In this document: positions 1-9,024 of the stretch, piece after piece
Position numbering within the stretch: the first letter of the stretch is position 1
Layout of the letters: every line of letters starts with the position of its first letter
Origin: an uncultured Anaerolineae bacterium
GTDB taxonomy: Bacteria; Chloroflexota; Anaerolineae; J036; Brachytrichaceae
Reading direction: 5' to 3'
Assembly (NCBI GenBank): GCA_938028725.1
Contig: CALIMH010000007.1
Span: forward strand, 1-64,000
DNA: 64,000 nt
Position numbers and translations under genes: made by a program
Notes under the pieces: generated by a model
The model's database searches: none
Told to the model about the DNA's origin: nothing
The model's input: only the letters and a program-made list of their open reading frames with translations

Positions 1-727
1 GCAACACGTAGAGGTTATCGTCAAAGAACATCATGCCAACCACCTGCGCGCCATGAACCCCTTGCTCTAATTGCGGCAAGATCATCTTACCGAGCTTGTA
101 AGTCGCAGACATATCGGTCGCAAAGACATAAGCCACTTTCAAGGGCCGCCGCGCACGATAGACCAGGCTGCTTACCCCGTACTCTCCCGTCTCGGTGATG
201 GTGCGTTCATCTTCCTCGCCCGTGGCAAGTCCCCGCGCGCGCAGGTCCTCCGCCTCAGTGAAGTCGCGCAGGAAGTTGTATGCATCCACCACCGTCACCA
301 TCGTATCCAGCCGCGCCACGTCGGAGAGCCAGAAGCTACGCCCTTGACCATCCTCCAGCTCAAAGGTGAAGGTTTCAGCGACCGGCAGCGGCTCGGAGAT
401 GCCGGTGGACTCGATCAACAAATAGTCAAAGCGACCCTCACGCGCCAGTCGTGCCACCTCCACCAGCAAGTCCTCGCGCAGGGTGCAGCAGATGCAGCCA
501 TTGGTCATCTCCACCAGCTTCTCTTCTACCCGGCTGAGCTGTGCGCCGTCGCGCACAAGCTGGGCGTCAATGTTGACCTCGCTCATGTCGTTGACAATGA
601 CCGCGACGCGCCGCCCCTCGCGATTGTTCAGCACGTGATTCAGCAGCGTGGTTTTGCCGGCACCCAGAAAGCCGGAGAGCACCGTCACCGGCAATGGCGA
701 TTGAGAGGTTGGAGTGGCATCTATCAT
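1..727 (-). CDS. CobW-like GTPase N-domain fused in frame to a DsrE-like domain (3' end outside window)
   Basis: Translating the minus strand from ATG at 727 gives a COG0523/CobW G3E P-loop protein: Walker [13 protein letters not shown] (residues about 18-29), the metal-binding CxCC ([11 protein letters not shown]) and Walker B ESTGISEP. After about residue 160 it departs from the family. EDERTIT runs straight into [18 protein letters not shown], which in normal members opens the C-terminal domain, so the NKxD guanine-specificity region is absent. It then reads [19 protein letters not shown] and on, which resembles a DsrE/DsrF-like protein. The frame is open to the window edge. The start lies 3 nt after the permease stop, so it is the last visible gene of the zinc operon. 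Family role: zinc-dependent metallochaperone. The function of the chimera is unknown, and an assembly join cannot be excluded. Confidence 0.75.
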   Translation of the reverse strand, partial: MIDATPTSQSPLPVTVLSGFLGAGKTTLLNHVLNNREGRRVAVIVNDMSEVNIDAQLVRDGAQLSRVEEKLVEMTNGCICCTLREDLLVEVARLAREGRFDYLLIESTGISEPLPVAETFTFELEDGQGRSFWLSDVARLDTMVTVVDAYNFLRDFTEAEDLRARGLATGEEDERTITETGEYGVSSLVYRARRPLKVAYVFATDMSATYKLGKMILPQLEQGVHGAQVVGMMFFDDNLYVL

Positions 728-730
728 CTG

Positions 731-1864
731 TTACATCCCAGCGAAGAGCTTGTTGATCAACAGGCTGATAGCCATCGTGTATGCCGCATACCAGGCCACC
801 ACCTTCAGCGTATTTCGCCGCGAGATCAACCGATTGAGCATCGTCACTTCGGGGATGGAAGCAACTGTGGTAGCCATCATGACGCTCACTAGCGTGCCCA
901 GCGGCACAAAACTGCTCACGGCTGCCAGGATCGGCGCTGTCGCTGCGGCATTGACATCGAGCGGCAGACCGGCCAACGTGGCGACAATCGGCCCCCACCA
1001 ATGAAACTGCGCCCGCTGCAAAACTTGGACGACCGTAAGGTTAAAGTTCACCAGCAGGCCGGCCAACGCGCCGCTGATCAACACCGGCGCTAACAAGCGC
1101 CTGCAAAGGGCCAATGCCTCCTCGAAAGCGCGCTCTACGATGCTGTTGTTGAATGAGGCTTGATGCGAACAGGCGCTCTGCTTGGTCGCGATGAGGTGTT
1201 GAGGATTCAGCCCTAATAGCGGCGAGAGATAAGCTGTTACGACCGATGCCAACACGCCAGCGGCCACGTAAACCACCCCGCCCCACAACCCACCGAAGAT
1301 GAACATGAAGACGATGGCAAACTCGTTTAGCGCCGGGCTGGCGAACAGAAACGCTGCGGACGCTCGCCGGCTTGCGCCTCCGGCGACTAGACCCGCATAC
1401 AGGTTGGTGACCGTGCAAGAACACACCGGCGTCAACATACCCAGCACAGTGCCGCCCAGCACGCCGAACAAGTCATCGCGCCCCAGCGTCCGCTCGACGC
1501 GCTGGACTCCCGCCTTCAGCCGCAGCAATGTCATCCCGAACGTCGTCAAGAAGAGCAGGAGCGGCAGCTTGACCCACTCGTAAATCGTGTAGGCAACGGT
1601 GTATCGAACAGAGAGCGGCCCCAAGGGGGTGGACAGTGACAAATCTGGCAGCCAACCAGTCAACGCAGCGCCAACCGCTTTGCCGAAATTGGCGATCGGC
1701 TGTTCTACGACCGGCACTGCTTGGTTCCACGGCTTACCCACGAGCAGCGCCACAGCAAACTGGCCCACAGCATGCGCCAGCAGGAAGCCCAGCACAGCAA
1801 GGGCGGCGTAGGCTAGATAACGACGCCACGCGACGTGGTTGTATAGAGTGTTCCCATTGACCAT
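731..1864 (-). CDS. DUF318/SO_0444-type membrane permease
   Basis: Polytopic inner-membrane protein of about 377 aa with 8 or more hydrophobic segments. The hallmark LTPVCSCTVTNLYAGL followed by a second repeat with AFLFASPALNEFA matches the DUF318 / ArsP-like and SO_0444 Cu/Zn permease families, thought to export metal(loid)s or their organic forms. I place the start at ATG 1864 because AAAGGAAG lies 8 nt upstream; the frame also opens with a TTG at 1885. It sits between znuB (30 nt upstream) and the CobW-like gene (3 nt downstream), on the same strand. That suggests zinc-responsive expression, although the cargo is not shown by sequence. An exporter beside an importer is unusual; it may balance the system or handle another metal(loid). 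Confidence 0.8.
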   Translation of the reverse strand: MVNGNTLYNHVAWRRYLAYAALAVLGFLLAHAVGQFAVALLVGKPWNQAVPVVEQPIANFGKAVGAALTGWLPDLSLSTPLGPLSVRYTVAYTIYEWVKLPLLLFLTTFGMTLLRLKAGVQRVERTLGRDDLFGVLGGTVLGMLTPVCSCTVTNLYAGLVAGGASRRASAAFLFASPALNEFAIVFMFIFGGLWGGVVYVAAGVLASVVTAYLSPLLGLNPQHLIATKQSACSHQASFNNSIVERAFEEALALCRRLLAPVLISGALAGLLVNFNLTVVQVLQRAQFHWWGPIVATLAGLPLDVNAAATAPILAAVSSFVPLGTLVSVMMATTVASIPEVTMLNRLISRRNTLKVVAWYAAYTMAISLLINKLFAGM

Positions 1865-1894
1865 CCAGTTATCTTCCTTTCTCAACAGTGCTGA

Positions 1895-2742
<848 letters not shown>

Positions 2743-2746
<4 letters not shown>

Positions 2747-3525
2747 GCCGCAACTGCTACGCGATGGTTGCCGAGCAACTCGTGATGAACGCGCTCACCG
2801 ACGGCGCCGACGCCGCGCGCCACAACTCGGCCATCCATGAGAAACAGCGCATCGTCGAAGTCAGCTTGCAGACGGTCGAGATCGTGAGTGGCGACGATCA
2901 CCGTCCTGCCTTGGCGCTGCAGGTCGCGCAGCACGGCCGACACCACCTCGCGCGTCGCAGCGTCCACCGCGTTGAGCGGCTCGTCCAGCAACAACAAGTC
3001 CGCCTCCTGCGCCAGCGCGCGGGCCAACAAGGCGCGCTGTTGCTGGCCGCCGGATAGCTCGCCGATTTGGCGCTCGGCCAGGTCGAGTATCTGCAGTCGC
3101 TCCAGCGCCTCGTCGGCACGTCGCCAGTCGGCGCGCGTCGGCCAGCGCAGCCAGCCCAGATGGGGATAGCGGCCGGTGAGCACCAGCCGGCGCACGCTGA
3201 TCGGGAAGTGCCAGTCCAACTCGCCGCGCTGCGCCAGGTAGGCCACGCGGTGGCGGAACGCGCCGACCGGCGCGCCAAAGACGAGCAAGCTGCCTGCGGC
3301 GACGGGCAATAAGCCGGCGATGGCTTTCAGCAAAGTAGACTTACCGGCGCCGTTTGGGCCGACCAGCGCCACCCGCGTGCCGCGAGGCGCTACCAAGTCC
3401 AGGCCGTCCAAGGCTGCCCGCGCCGCCCCCGGATAGCGCACCGTCACACCGTGCGCTGCCAAAGCCGGCGCGTCGGTCGGCGGCAGCTCACTGCAACGTC
3501 CGCCGTAGGGCAAACAAAAGCGCAT
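2743..3525 (-). CDS. znuC: Zinc ABC transporter ATP-binding protein (ZnuC-like)
   Basis: 260-aa ABC ATPase with Walker A GPNGAGKSTLLKAI (about residues 56-69), Q-loop in VAYLAQRGELDW, signature LSGGQQQRALLARAL, Walker B DLLLLDEP and the switch His in VIVATHDLDRL. It powers zinc uptake with ZnuB and ZnuA. The start at 3525 is 12 nt after the znuA stop and the gene overlaps znuB by 4 nt, so the three are one transcription unit. The N-terminus (about 25 residues before the ABC fold) is longer than usual, so an internal start is possible. Manganese transport remains an alternative. Confidence 0.9.
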
Positions 3526-3537
3526 TACTCGCTTCCG

Positions 3538-4626
3538 TCACTGCGTCAATGCGTCGCGGATGGCGCGCGCGTTGTAGCGCATCATGTCAATGTAGGTCGC
3601 GCCCGGCTCGCCCGGCGCGCTCAGCGCATCGGTGAAAAGTGAAGGCCCCACGCGGACGCCGGCTTCGCGGGCCAAGCGCTCCACCGCTTGGGGATTAGTG
3701 ACGTTCTCCAGGAAGACCACATCCACGCCCTCCGCTTTGACGGCCTCGGCTAGATTGGCGAAGTCTTGCGCGGAAGGTTCGCTCGCCATCGCCGACATAG
3801 TCCCCAACACGGCGCCGATCATCTCAAATCCGTAACGGTCGGCGAAGTAGCCCAGCGCTTCGTGCGAGGTCACCAACTTGCGCCGTGCTTCGGGGATCTG
3901 CTCGACCAGGCTGACGATCTCTTTATCCAGCGCTTCAAGCTGAGCGATGTAGGCTGCAGCGTTGGCGGCGTAGAAGCTGGCATTCGCAGGGTCAGCCTCG
4001 CTGAGGGCCTGGGCGATGTTGCGCACCATCTGGATGGCGTTGCGCACATCTTGCCACACGTGCGGGTCAAATTCTCCGTGCTCGTGGGCGTGCTCGCCGG
4101 CCTTCTCCTCGTCGTGGCTATGCCCCGCTTCCTTGCTGCCTTCTTTGCCATCAGCATCCTGCTCGTGGCCATGCTCATCCGCGCCGTGCGCCTTACTGAA
4201 TGGGCGCGGGTCTATCCCCTCGCTCAACGCCACGCGCTTGGCGCGCGAGCCGGAGGCCTCGTAGAGGCGATCAAGCCAGGACTCGAACATCAAGCCATTC
4301 TCGAAGATCAGTTGAGCATCGGCGACCTTGGTGACGTCGGACGGCGTCGGCTCATAGTCATGAGAGTCGGTGCCCGGGCCGACCAGGGTGACCAATTCCA
4401 CTTTGTCACCGGCCACGTTTTGCACGAAATCGGCAATGATGCTGAAAGTGGCCAGCACCTTGAGTTTCTGCGGTTGAACATTGATCGCATCAGCCGCAGA
4501 TGGCTTCTCTGTCGGCGAAGGCGCAGGCTGCTCACTTGGTACGCCACATGCTGAAGCGAGCAGTGCAGCAAAGATTACTCCTTCACTCAGCAGGCGCATG
4601 AGTCTGATGGACCTTAAGCACATCAC
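3538..4626 (-). CDS. znuA: Zinc-binding lipoprotein of ABC importer (ZnuA-like)
   Basis: 362-aa cluster A-I metal-binding protein. The N-terminus has a signal sequence ending in a lipobox (LLASAC), so it is probably a membrane-anchored lipoprotein. After VAGDKVELVTLVGPGTDSHDYEPTPSD comes a His/Asp-rich loop (about residues 148-193: HGADEHGHEQD, HSHDEEKAGEHAHEHGE) typical of zinc rather than manganese proteins. Then follow DPHVWQDVRNA and VTSHEALGYFADRYG, which carry the metal-ligand histidines. GAGGAG lies 8 nt before GTG 4626 and 11 nt before ATG 4623, so the start is one of these. First gene of the operon, divergent from the Fur/Zur gene, with a palindromic operator in its leader. Confidence 0.92.
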   Translation of the reverse strand: MMCLRSIRLMRLLSEGVIFAALLASACGVPSEQPAPSPTEKPSAADAINVQPQKLKVLATFSIIADFVQNVAGDKVELVTLVGPGTDSHDYEPTPSDVTKVADAQLIFENGLMFESWLDRLYEASGSRAKRVALSEGIDPRPFSKAHGADEHGHEQDADGKEGSKEAGHSHDEEKAGEHAHEHGEFDPHVWQDVRNAIQMVRNIAQALSEADPANASFYAANAAAYIAQLEALDKEIVSLVEQIPEARRKLVTSHEALGYFADRYGFEMIGAVLGTMSAMASEPSAQDFANLAEAVKAEGVDVVFLENVTNPQAVERLAREAGVRVGPSLFTDALSAPGEPGATYIDMMRYNARAIRDALTQ

Positions 4627-4650
4627 TATTCACGCTCCTCTTGCAATTCA

Positions 4651-4677
4651 GCTTATTGAGAATTTTTCTCAATAAGC
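4651..4677. promoter_or_regulatory. Perfect palindrome, probable Zur/Fur operator
   Basis: Two 12-nt arms, GCTTATTGAGAA and its exact reverse complement, flank a TTT spacer. The element lies between the divergent znuA and zur genes: it ends 25 nt from the znuA start and begins about 69 nt before the zur start. Its size and AT-rich inverted repeat fit a Fur-family box. Binding of the adjacent Zur-like protein is inferred; no second copy was seen in the window. Confidence 0.7.
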
Positions 4678-4705
4678 ATCGCTAGTATACACCAGCCTGT
4701 CAAGT

Positions 4706-4711
4706 TACAAT
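4706..4711 (+). promoter_or_regulatory. -10 box of zur (leaderless type)
   Basis: TACAAT ends 8 nt before ATG 4720 and there is no Shine-Dalgarno. A transcript starting about 6-7 nt downstream of the box would begin at or next to the start codon. Confidence 0.45.
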
Positions 4712-4719
4712 TAGGGTGC

Positions 4720-5238
4720 ATGCATAAGCCTGCTCGGGAAATTGAAAAGTCGCTGAGCACTGTTGGATATAGGCTCACTCGCCCTCGACGAGCGGTGATC
4801 AAGGTGCTGGTGCAAGCGCGCCGCTCGCTCAGCCTAGACGAAATTTTGATTCGCGCCCGCAAGCTGGAACCTAGAATCGGGCTAGCGACGGTCTATCGCA
4901 CGCTGGAGATGCTGACCGCAGAAGGGCATCTTGAGGAGGTGCGCACCAGAACAAAACGTTATATGCTCGCCTGTAGCAATTTCAGCCTGCACTTCCATCT
5001 TGTGTGTGAACGCTGCCAAACAGTGACCGAGCTACCATCAACTCCAGAAACGCAGTCGCTTACAGCAGCGCTCCAAATGCGGAACTTTGAACCGTGCGGG
5101 TCTGCCGTAGAGATTCTAGGTCTGTGCGAGAGATGCCGCAACAGAGGCGCGTCAGAGACCAAACCGGTACATCTTCGCAGCTCGCCGCCGCACGTATCAG
5201 AAATACCACACAACCAAAGCGGCTTGTCTAAAAAGTGA
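4720..5238 (+). CDS. zur: Fur-family transcriptional regulator, Zur-like
   Basis: 172-aa Fur-superfamily repressor. Winged helix at residues about 10-85 (GYRLTRPRRAVIKVLVQARR, then GLATVYRTLEMLTAEGHL, the DNA-recognition part). Dimerisation domain follows with HFHLVCERCQTVTEL (metal-ligand His and first CxxC) and ILGLCERC (second CxxC), the structural zinc site of Zur/PerR/Fur. The C-terminal tail (about 30 aa after the last CxxC) is longer than usual and has no clear motif. Divergent from the zinc operon, with a palindrome between, so zinc-dependent repression of znuACB is the obvious role; specificity for zinc over iron is inferred from context. Confidence 0.88.
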   Translation: MHKPAREIEKSLSTVGYRLTRPRRAVIKVLVQARRSLSLDEILIRARKLEPRIGLATVYRTLEMLTAEGHLEEVRTRTKRYMLACSNFSLHFHLVCERCQTVTELPSTPETQSLTAALQMRNFEPCGSAVEILGLCERCRNRGASETKPVHLRSSPPHVSEIPHNQSGLSKK

Positions 5239-5283
5239 AGGCGAGCGGATCAACTGCCTAAGCTCACAGTTGTCCGCCCGCCT
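5239..5283. terminator. Hairpin between convergent zur and cytochrome c genes
   Basis: AGGCGAGCGGATCAACTG (5239-5256) pairs with CAGTTGTCCGCCCGCCT (5267-5283) with two small interruptions and a 10-nt loop. It starts one base into the region after the zur stop and lies 35 nt past the cytochrome c stop. A-rich sequence on the 5' side and TATCATTT on the 3' side allow it to act in both directions, though the T-tract is weak. Confidence 0.55.
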
Positions 5284-5317
5284 ATCATTTAGGGGCAGCT
5301 CAAGACGCAATCCTGGT

Positions 5318-6277
5318 TTAGCGCAACGTGGAGAGATAATCAACCAGCTTGTCCAGATCCTCAGGAGAAAGTGTCTGGCTGTAATTCTGCGGCATCAAGC
5401 CGGCCACGCAAGGCCCTTGCGGGCACTGCGGCACAATGTAAGCGTTCGGGTGAAGAATGGACTGGCGAATGTATTCCTCAGGTGAGGCGGCTGGAGGCTG
5501 ATCGCGCAAGTTTTGCTTGTAGTCCTCACTGGCAATGCGCTCGGTGGCAACCGTGTAGATTCGGCTCAGAGAAGGGCCAAGCGCACCCTGATTGCCAACA
5601 CCGCGAATTGCGTGACACGCCGTGCAGCCGGCGCGCAGATACACCTGCTTACCAGCCTCCTGCTGCTCTGTTAGCGGCACAGGAGTTGGACGTCCTGCCA
5701 TGCCCTCACCTGGTGCGGGAGGCAGAACAGCCTGGTCATCACTTAATGGCTTCAAGCTCCAGTTGACAATGAAAGCAGTGACGTCACGAATCTGGTCAGG
5801 CCGCAGTGGACCACCCAGGGAGTCCAGGAAAGTAGGATGATTGACATCCCAGACCGGGCTTGAGCGCACGGGGATGCCAGACGACGTAACGGCAATGATG
5901 TAGTCCTCAAGTGTTCCTCCCCAGCCTATCTGTTGCATGCGGGCGCTAGGTGCTACGACGCGATACGCCACGCTACCATCTGGGCGCTCCTCCAGCTCGC
6001 GACGGCCAACGAAGGACTCAGCTGCTAGGCTTGGCCCTAGGCCTTCAATGCCCTCTCCTCCTGCACCATGGCAACGAGCACACTGCAGTGAGTACACCTT
6101 TGCACCTGCCTCCACGGCGCGCGCTCGAAACTGAGTGTCGCGCACGTTCAAGCCAGTTTGGTCGCTGATCGCAACAACCGTGCACACACTCAGCATCACC
6201 AACATTGCGATCAAGCCGGTCAGGATGCGCAGCGTGAAGCTCGGACGAAACGTGATGATCTTCTTGATGATGCTCAT
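5318..6277 (-). CDS. Membrane-anchored dihaem cytochrome c of the bc complex
   Basis: 319-aa protein from ATG 6277, chosen because AAGGGAAAG precedes it. An N-terminal membrane anchor (about residues 16-38) is followed by two class I cytochrome c domains: CARCH at 66-70 and CTACH at 218-222. A likely axial Met in GLMP (residue 295) serves the second haem. A Pro-rich linker (about 185-201) separates the domains, and an extra Cys pair (285, 290) may form a disulfide. It is the last gene of the Rieske-cytochrome b-cytochrome c operon, so it likely takes electrons from the Rieske centre, as QcrC does in actinobacteria. The N-terminal rather than C-terminal anchor differs from QcrC. Confidence 0.88.
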   Translation of the reverse strand: MSIIKKIITFRPSFTLRILTGLIAMLVMLSVCTVVAISDQTGLNVRDTQFRARAVEAGAKVYSLQCARCHGAGGEGIEGLGPSLAAESFVGRRELEERPDGSVAYRVVAPSARMQQIGWGGTLEDYIIAVTSSGIPVRSSPVWDVNHPTFLDSLGGPLRPDQIRDVTAFIVNWSLKPLSDDQAVLPPAPGEGMAGRPTPVPLTEQQEAGKQVYLRAGCTACHAIRGVGNQGALGPSLSRIYTVATERIASEDYKQNLRDQPPAASPEEYIRQSILHPNAYIVPQCPQGPCVAGLMPQNYSQTLSPEDLDKLVDYLSTLR

Positions 6278-6311
6278 GCGGGTCTTTCCCTTGCGCTGAA
6301 GAAGATTCTCG

Positions 6312-6349
6312 CCATGGAGTGGGTGCCCCAAAGTACACCCACTCCATGG
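6312..6349. other. Strong intercistronic hairpin in the bc operon
   Basis: Perfect 14-bp stem: CCATGGAGTGGGTG (6312-6325) and its reverse complement (6336-6349), with a 10-nt loop. It lies between the cytochrome b stop and the cytochrome c start. No T-tract follows on the transcribed strand, so mRNA processing, stabilisation or partial read-through control is more likely than full termination. Confidence 0.65.
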
Positions 6350-6361
6350 TCAAGCTTTGTA

Positions 6362-8044
6362 TCAGTATCCGGATAGAGCGTGGAGATAGGTCTCCTTCAC
6401 AAATTGAGTAGCTCGGCCAGTATCATCGGTGAAGTTGATGGTGAGCACCACGTGCAGCAGGTTTTCCTGCTTCTGCTCCACCTTCAATGTGCCGTTTGCC
6501 TCCGGCGAGAGCTTACGTCCGGTCGGGTCAGGATTGACCTTTCGGTGCTCCATGCTCGCATGGATATCACGGATCAACTTATCCAGCCCTGCGCTACCAG
6601 TGTTAGGCTGCGCACTGATCGTCCACGTGCCGACACGATACTCTTTGTAAGGCAACTTCCGTATCGGCCCAACACCCTCATCAGGTATGAATTCCTGGCC
6701 CACTTCCGAGGCAGGGTCACCACCAACGTAGCCGAAACCCGTGATCGGCACACCAGTCGGAATGCCAGCAAGCGAAAGATACACGATGAGTGCCGCGAAG
6801 AGCGCACCGAGGGTCAGCATGATCTTGCGGTCACCGTAGCGACGGCTTGGATTCGGATCAATGTAGGGGACAATGAACAGGATGCCAATCATCAACGGAC
6901 CCACAATCACGCCCCAGAAGACCTTCGGCGTCAGCCCCAACACATCGAAGAACACTTTGTCCACAGCGCGGGCCAAATCGCCGGGCAAAATCGGAATGAT
7001 GTGAGGCACCTTCAGCAGGCCTTGCAGCCAGTAGAAGTACCATGGCGCTACGGTGTGATTGGGGGTGACCAACGGATCGGCATGATGCTCCAGCGGGGCA
7101 CCCTGATACCAGGTGACTACGGAGACAGCCATGAAGGCAAAGGCAACACCCATGTACATCAGCTCGTTGGTCAAGATGTCGGGCAAGAAGGGCACGCGCT
7201 TCTCCGGCGGCACCTTGCGCGCAGTGTCCTCACCGACTGCCTCCATCTCCGGGGGTAGGCTGATGCCGTAGCGCACCACCTTGTAGTAGTGCACTGCCAC
7301 AAAAATGATGCCGATCAGCGGGAACAGCACTACGTGGAAGAGGTAGAAGCGCAGCAAGCCACCCGCACCAATATCAGGCGCACCGCGCAGCAGCAGGTTC
7401 AACTGTGGGCCAACTCCAGGCACAGCGTCAGCCATAGATGTGCCGATGGTCACTGCCCAGAAAGCAAGCTGATCCCAAGGCAGCAGGTAGCCACTGAACG
7501 ACAGGAACAGCGTCACCACCAGCAAGACCACACCGGTGAACCAGGTGAACTGGCGCGGTTTCTTGTATGAGCCGGTGGCAAACGTGCGAATCATGTGCAG
7601 CGTCACCACAATCACCATCGCCTCTGCGCCTAACCGATGCAAGTCACGGACGAACTTGCCAAATGGCACATTGGTTAGGATGTCGAGCATGTTTTGGTAG
7701 GCAGATGTAGGCGATGGGGTGTAAAAGATCATCAGGAAGATGCCCGTGATGATCTCGAACATGAAGAACACCGCTGACAGGAAGCCCAATCGAAACGTGG
7801 GATACAAGGTAGTGACAGCCTCGTGGTAGAACGAAGGGCGAATGTGAAACCAAAAGCCCTCCGTATGCGGCTTGACGCGCGGGTTTGGCTTTGGCGGCGG
7901 ATCGCCACGCAGAATGCCGCGCACATCATTCCATGACAGGCCAGCAGTGAAGCGCGTAAAGGCGTCGTCAAGGCGTTGGGCTGCTGTAGCCTTTAAACCG
8001 GTGGTGCGTACCTGCTTAATCAGTTTCTGTCCTATGATCGCCAT
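6362..8044 (-). CDS. Cytochrome b (b6-like, full length) with C-terminal extension
   Basis: 560-aa quinol-oxidising subunit. Haem ligands are His136/His150 (HRLGAEAMVIVVTLH) and His237/His252 (HVVLFPLIGIIFVAVH); the 14-residue gap in the second pair is the b6-type spacing. The b6-like and subunit-IV-like halves are one polypeptide with about 8 helices. The quinol-site PEWY motif reads APWY (333-336, followed by FYWLQG). After the last helix (about 430) a soluble extension of about 125 residues carries no haem motif. The gene lies between the Rieske gene (50 nt upstream) and the cytochrome c gene. Role: electron transfer from menaquinol with proton translocation in the cytoplasmic membrane. 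Confidence 0.92.
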   Translation of the reverse strand: MAIIGQKLIKQVRTTGLKATAAQRLDDAFTRFTAGLSWNDVRGILRGDPPPKPNPRVKPHTEGFWFHIRPSFYHEAVTTLYPTFRLGFLSAVFFMFEIITGIFLMIFYTPSPTSAYQNMLDILTNVPFGKFVRDLHRLGAEAMVIVVTLHMIRTFATGSYKKPRQFTWFTGVVLLVVTLFLSFSGYLLPWDQLAFWAVTIGTSMADAVPGVGPQLNLLLRGAPDIGAGGLLRFYLFHVVLFPLIGIIFVAVHYYKVVRYGISLPPEMEAVGEDTARKVPPEKRVPFLPDILTNELMYMGVAFAFMAVSVVTWYQGAPLEHHADPLVTPNHTVAPWYFYWLQGLLKVPHIIPILPGDLARAVDKVFFDVLGLTPKVFWGVIVGPLMIGILFIVPYIDPNPSRRYGDRKIMLTLGALFAALIVYLSLAGIPTGVPITGFGYVGGDPASEVGQEFIPDEGVGPIRKLPYKEYRVGTWTISAQPNTGSAGLDKLIRDIHASMEHRKVNPDPTGRKLSPEANGTLKVEQKQENLLHVVLTINFTDDTGRATQFVKETYLHALSGY

Positions 8045-8094
8045 ACGTTCATCTCCCTTCTACGTCTCCTCGTCACTCGCTGAAATTACAGCTC

Positions 8095-8841
8095 TCACAA
8101 ATTCGATTGGCCCAGGACCTTGGCGCCAGTGTTCACTCGTACTGACGCAGCGCCCTCCGGCAGCTTGATGAATTCCCCGCGTGGTGACTCTGCGATGACG
8201 TTGCCAGAAGCATCAAGCACTTCAAAAGCAAAGCGGTCCAAATCACGAGGTGCCGGCCCTGCGATCCACTTGCCGTTCAATTGGAATTGAGAACCATGAC
8301 AAGGGCACGCAAAGATACGCGAAGCCTCATTCCAGGCATAGATGCAACCCAGATGCGTACAGATGGTGTAAATTGCACCGATGCCCTCATTGACATGGAC
8401 AAGCCAAAACTTGCCCACGTTGTTCACTCGTGGAGTAGCGTTTGGCTCAGGAAAGTCCGATGCAGCGACGGTGATCTTGCCGCCAAACTGTCCCTCGCGG
8501 AAGCGAGGCATGGCAAATAAGAAGGTGATACCACCAAACTGCAGCAGGAACAGTGCCATCGAGGCACCCCAAACGTAGTTTAGAAACTCGCGCCGGGTAA
8601 CGCCCTTCGGTGCAGAAGGTGCGCTCTCCTCCTCTTTCTTCGGAGCAGCAGCTTTGGCCACCGAGGGCTTCGGTGCAGTCGCGCCAGCAGAACCAGCTTG
8701 CGATGCAGCAGAAGCCGAACTGCCACTTTGCTTTGGCACACCAGATGGCTGTGCCCGTTCCGCAGCAGGCTTTGTGCTGCTCGCTCCGGAAACAGGCCTG
8801 TTTTCCTCATTTGACGATGGCATTCCTGTTGTTTCAGTCAT
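8095..8841 (-). CDS. Rieske [2Fe-2S] protein of the bc complex
   Basis: 248 aa. The 2Fe-2S ligands are visible: CTHLGC (C161, H163, with C166) and CPCHGS (C179, C181, H182), the two extra cysteines forming the usual disulfide. One transmembrane helix (about 88-111) is preceded by RREFLNYV, a twin-arginine-like signal that fits Tat insertion of a folded Rieske domain. The first 80 residues are an Ala/Pro/Ser/Lys-rich, probably disordered cytoplasmic tail, longer than in most Rieske proteins. First gene of the operon; AGTGAAG lies just before ATG 8841. It shuttles electrons from quinol at cytochrome b to the dihaem cytochrome c. Confidence 0.93.
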   Translation of the reverse strand: MTETTGMPSSNEENRPVSGASSTKPAAERAQPSGVPKQSGSSASAASQAGSAGATAPKPSVAKAAAPKKEEESAPSAPKGVTRREFLNYVWGASMALFLLQFGGITFLFAMPRFREGQFGGKITVAASDFPEPNATPRVNNVGKFWLVHVNEGIGAIYTICTHLGCIYAWNEASRIFACPCHGSQFQLNGKWIAGPAPRDLDRFAFEVLDASGNVIAESPRGEFIKLPEGAASVRVNTGAKVLGQSNL

Positions 8842-8964
8842 GTGACTTCACTCTCTCTAGATCAGGTAGCTTTCTAGACTGAGTCACCACTACGACCACT
8901 AGCATCGTCGCTTAAGCTTAGATGAGTTACGACTCAGCTAGCGGGCCGCTCGTAAACCGAAGCA

Positions 8965-8976
8965 ACTATATCACGC
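8965..8976 (-). promoter_or_regulatory. Candidate promoter of the bc operon
   Basis: The 12-mer GCGTGATATAGT on the minus strand contains a TATAGT -10-like box about 124 nt before the Rieske start. The same 12-mer occurs upstream of the cyclase-family gene at 16420-16431. No clear -35 is present. The rest of the 183-nt intergenic region shows nothing else I recognise. Confidence 0.35.
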
Positions 8977-9024
8977 TAACGTTGAGTCATCAGTGCCTTT
9001 TGTCACGTTTGGGCAAGACTTTAA

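Noticed and set aside
4069-4185. His/Asp repeats in the middle of znuA
   Set aside because: This is the flexible metal-sensing loop typical of ZnuA, not an inserted element.
3766-4554. Long open plus-strand frame (262 codons) inside the znuA region
   Set aside because: It is antisense to znuA, whose lipobox, metal ligands and operon context are clear. The antisense protein has no family features.
6380-7258. Open plus-strand frame of 292 codons over cytochrome b
   Set aside because: Opposite-strand shadow of a gene with all haem ligands. High GC removes stops from antisense frames.
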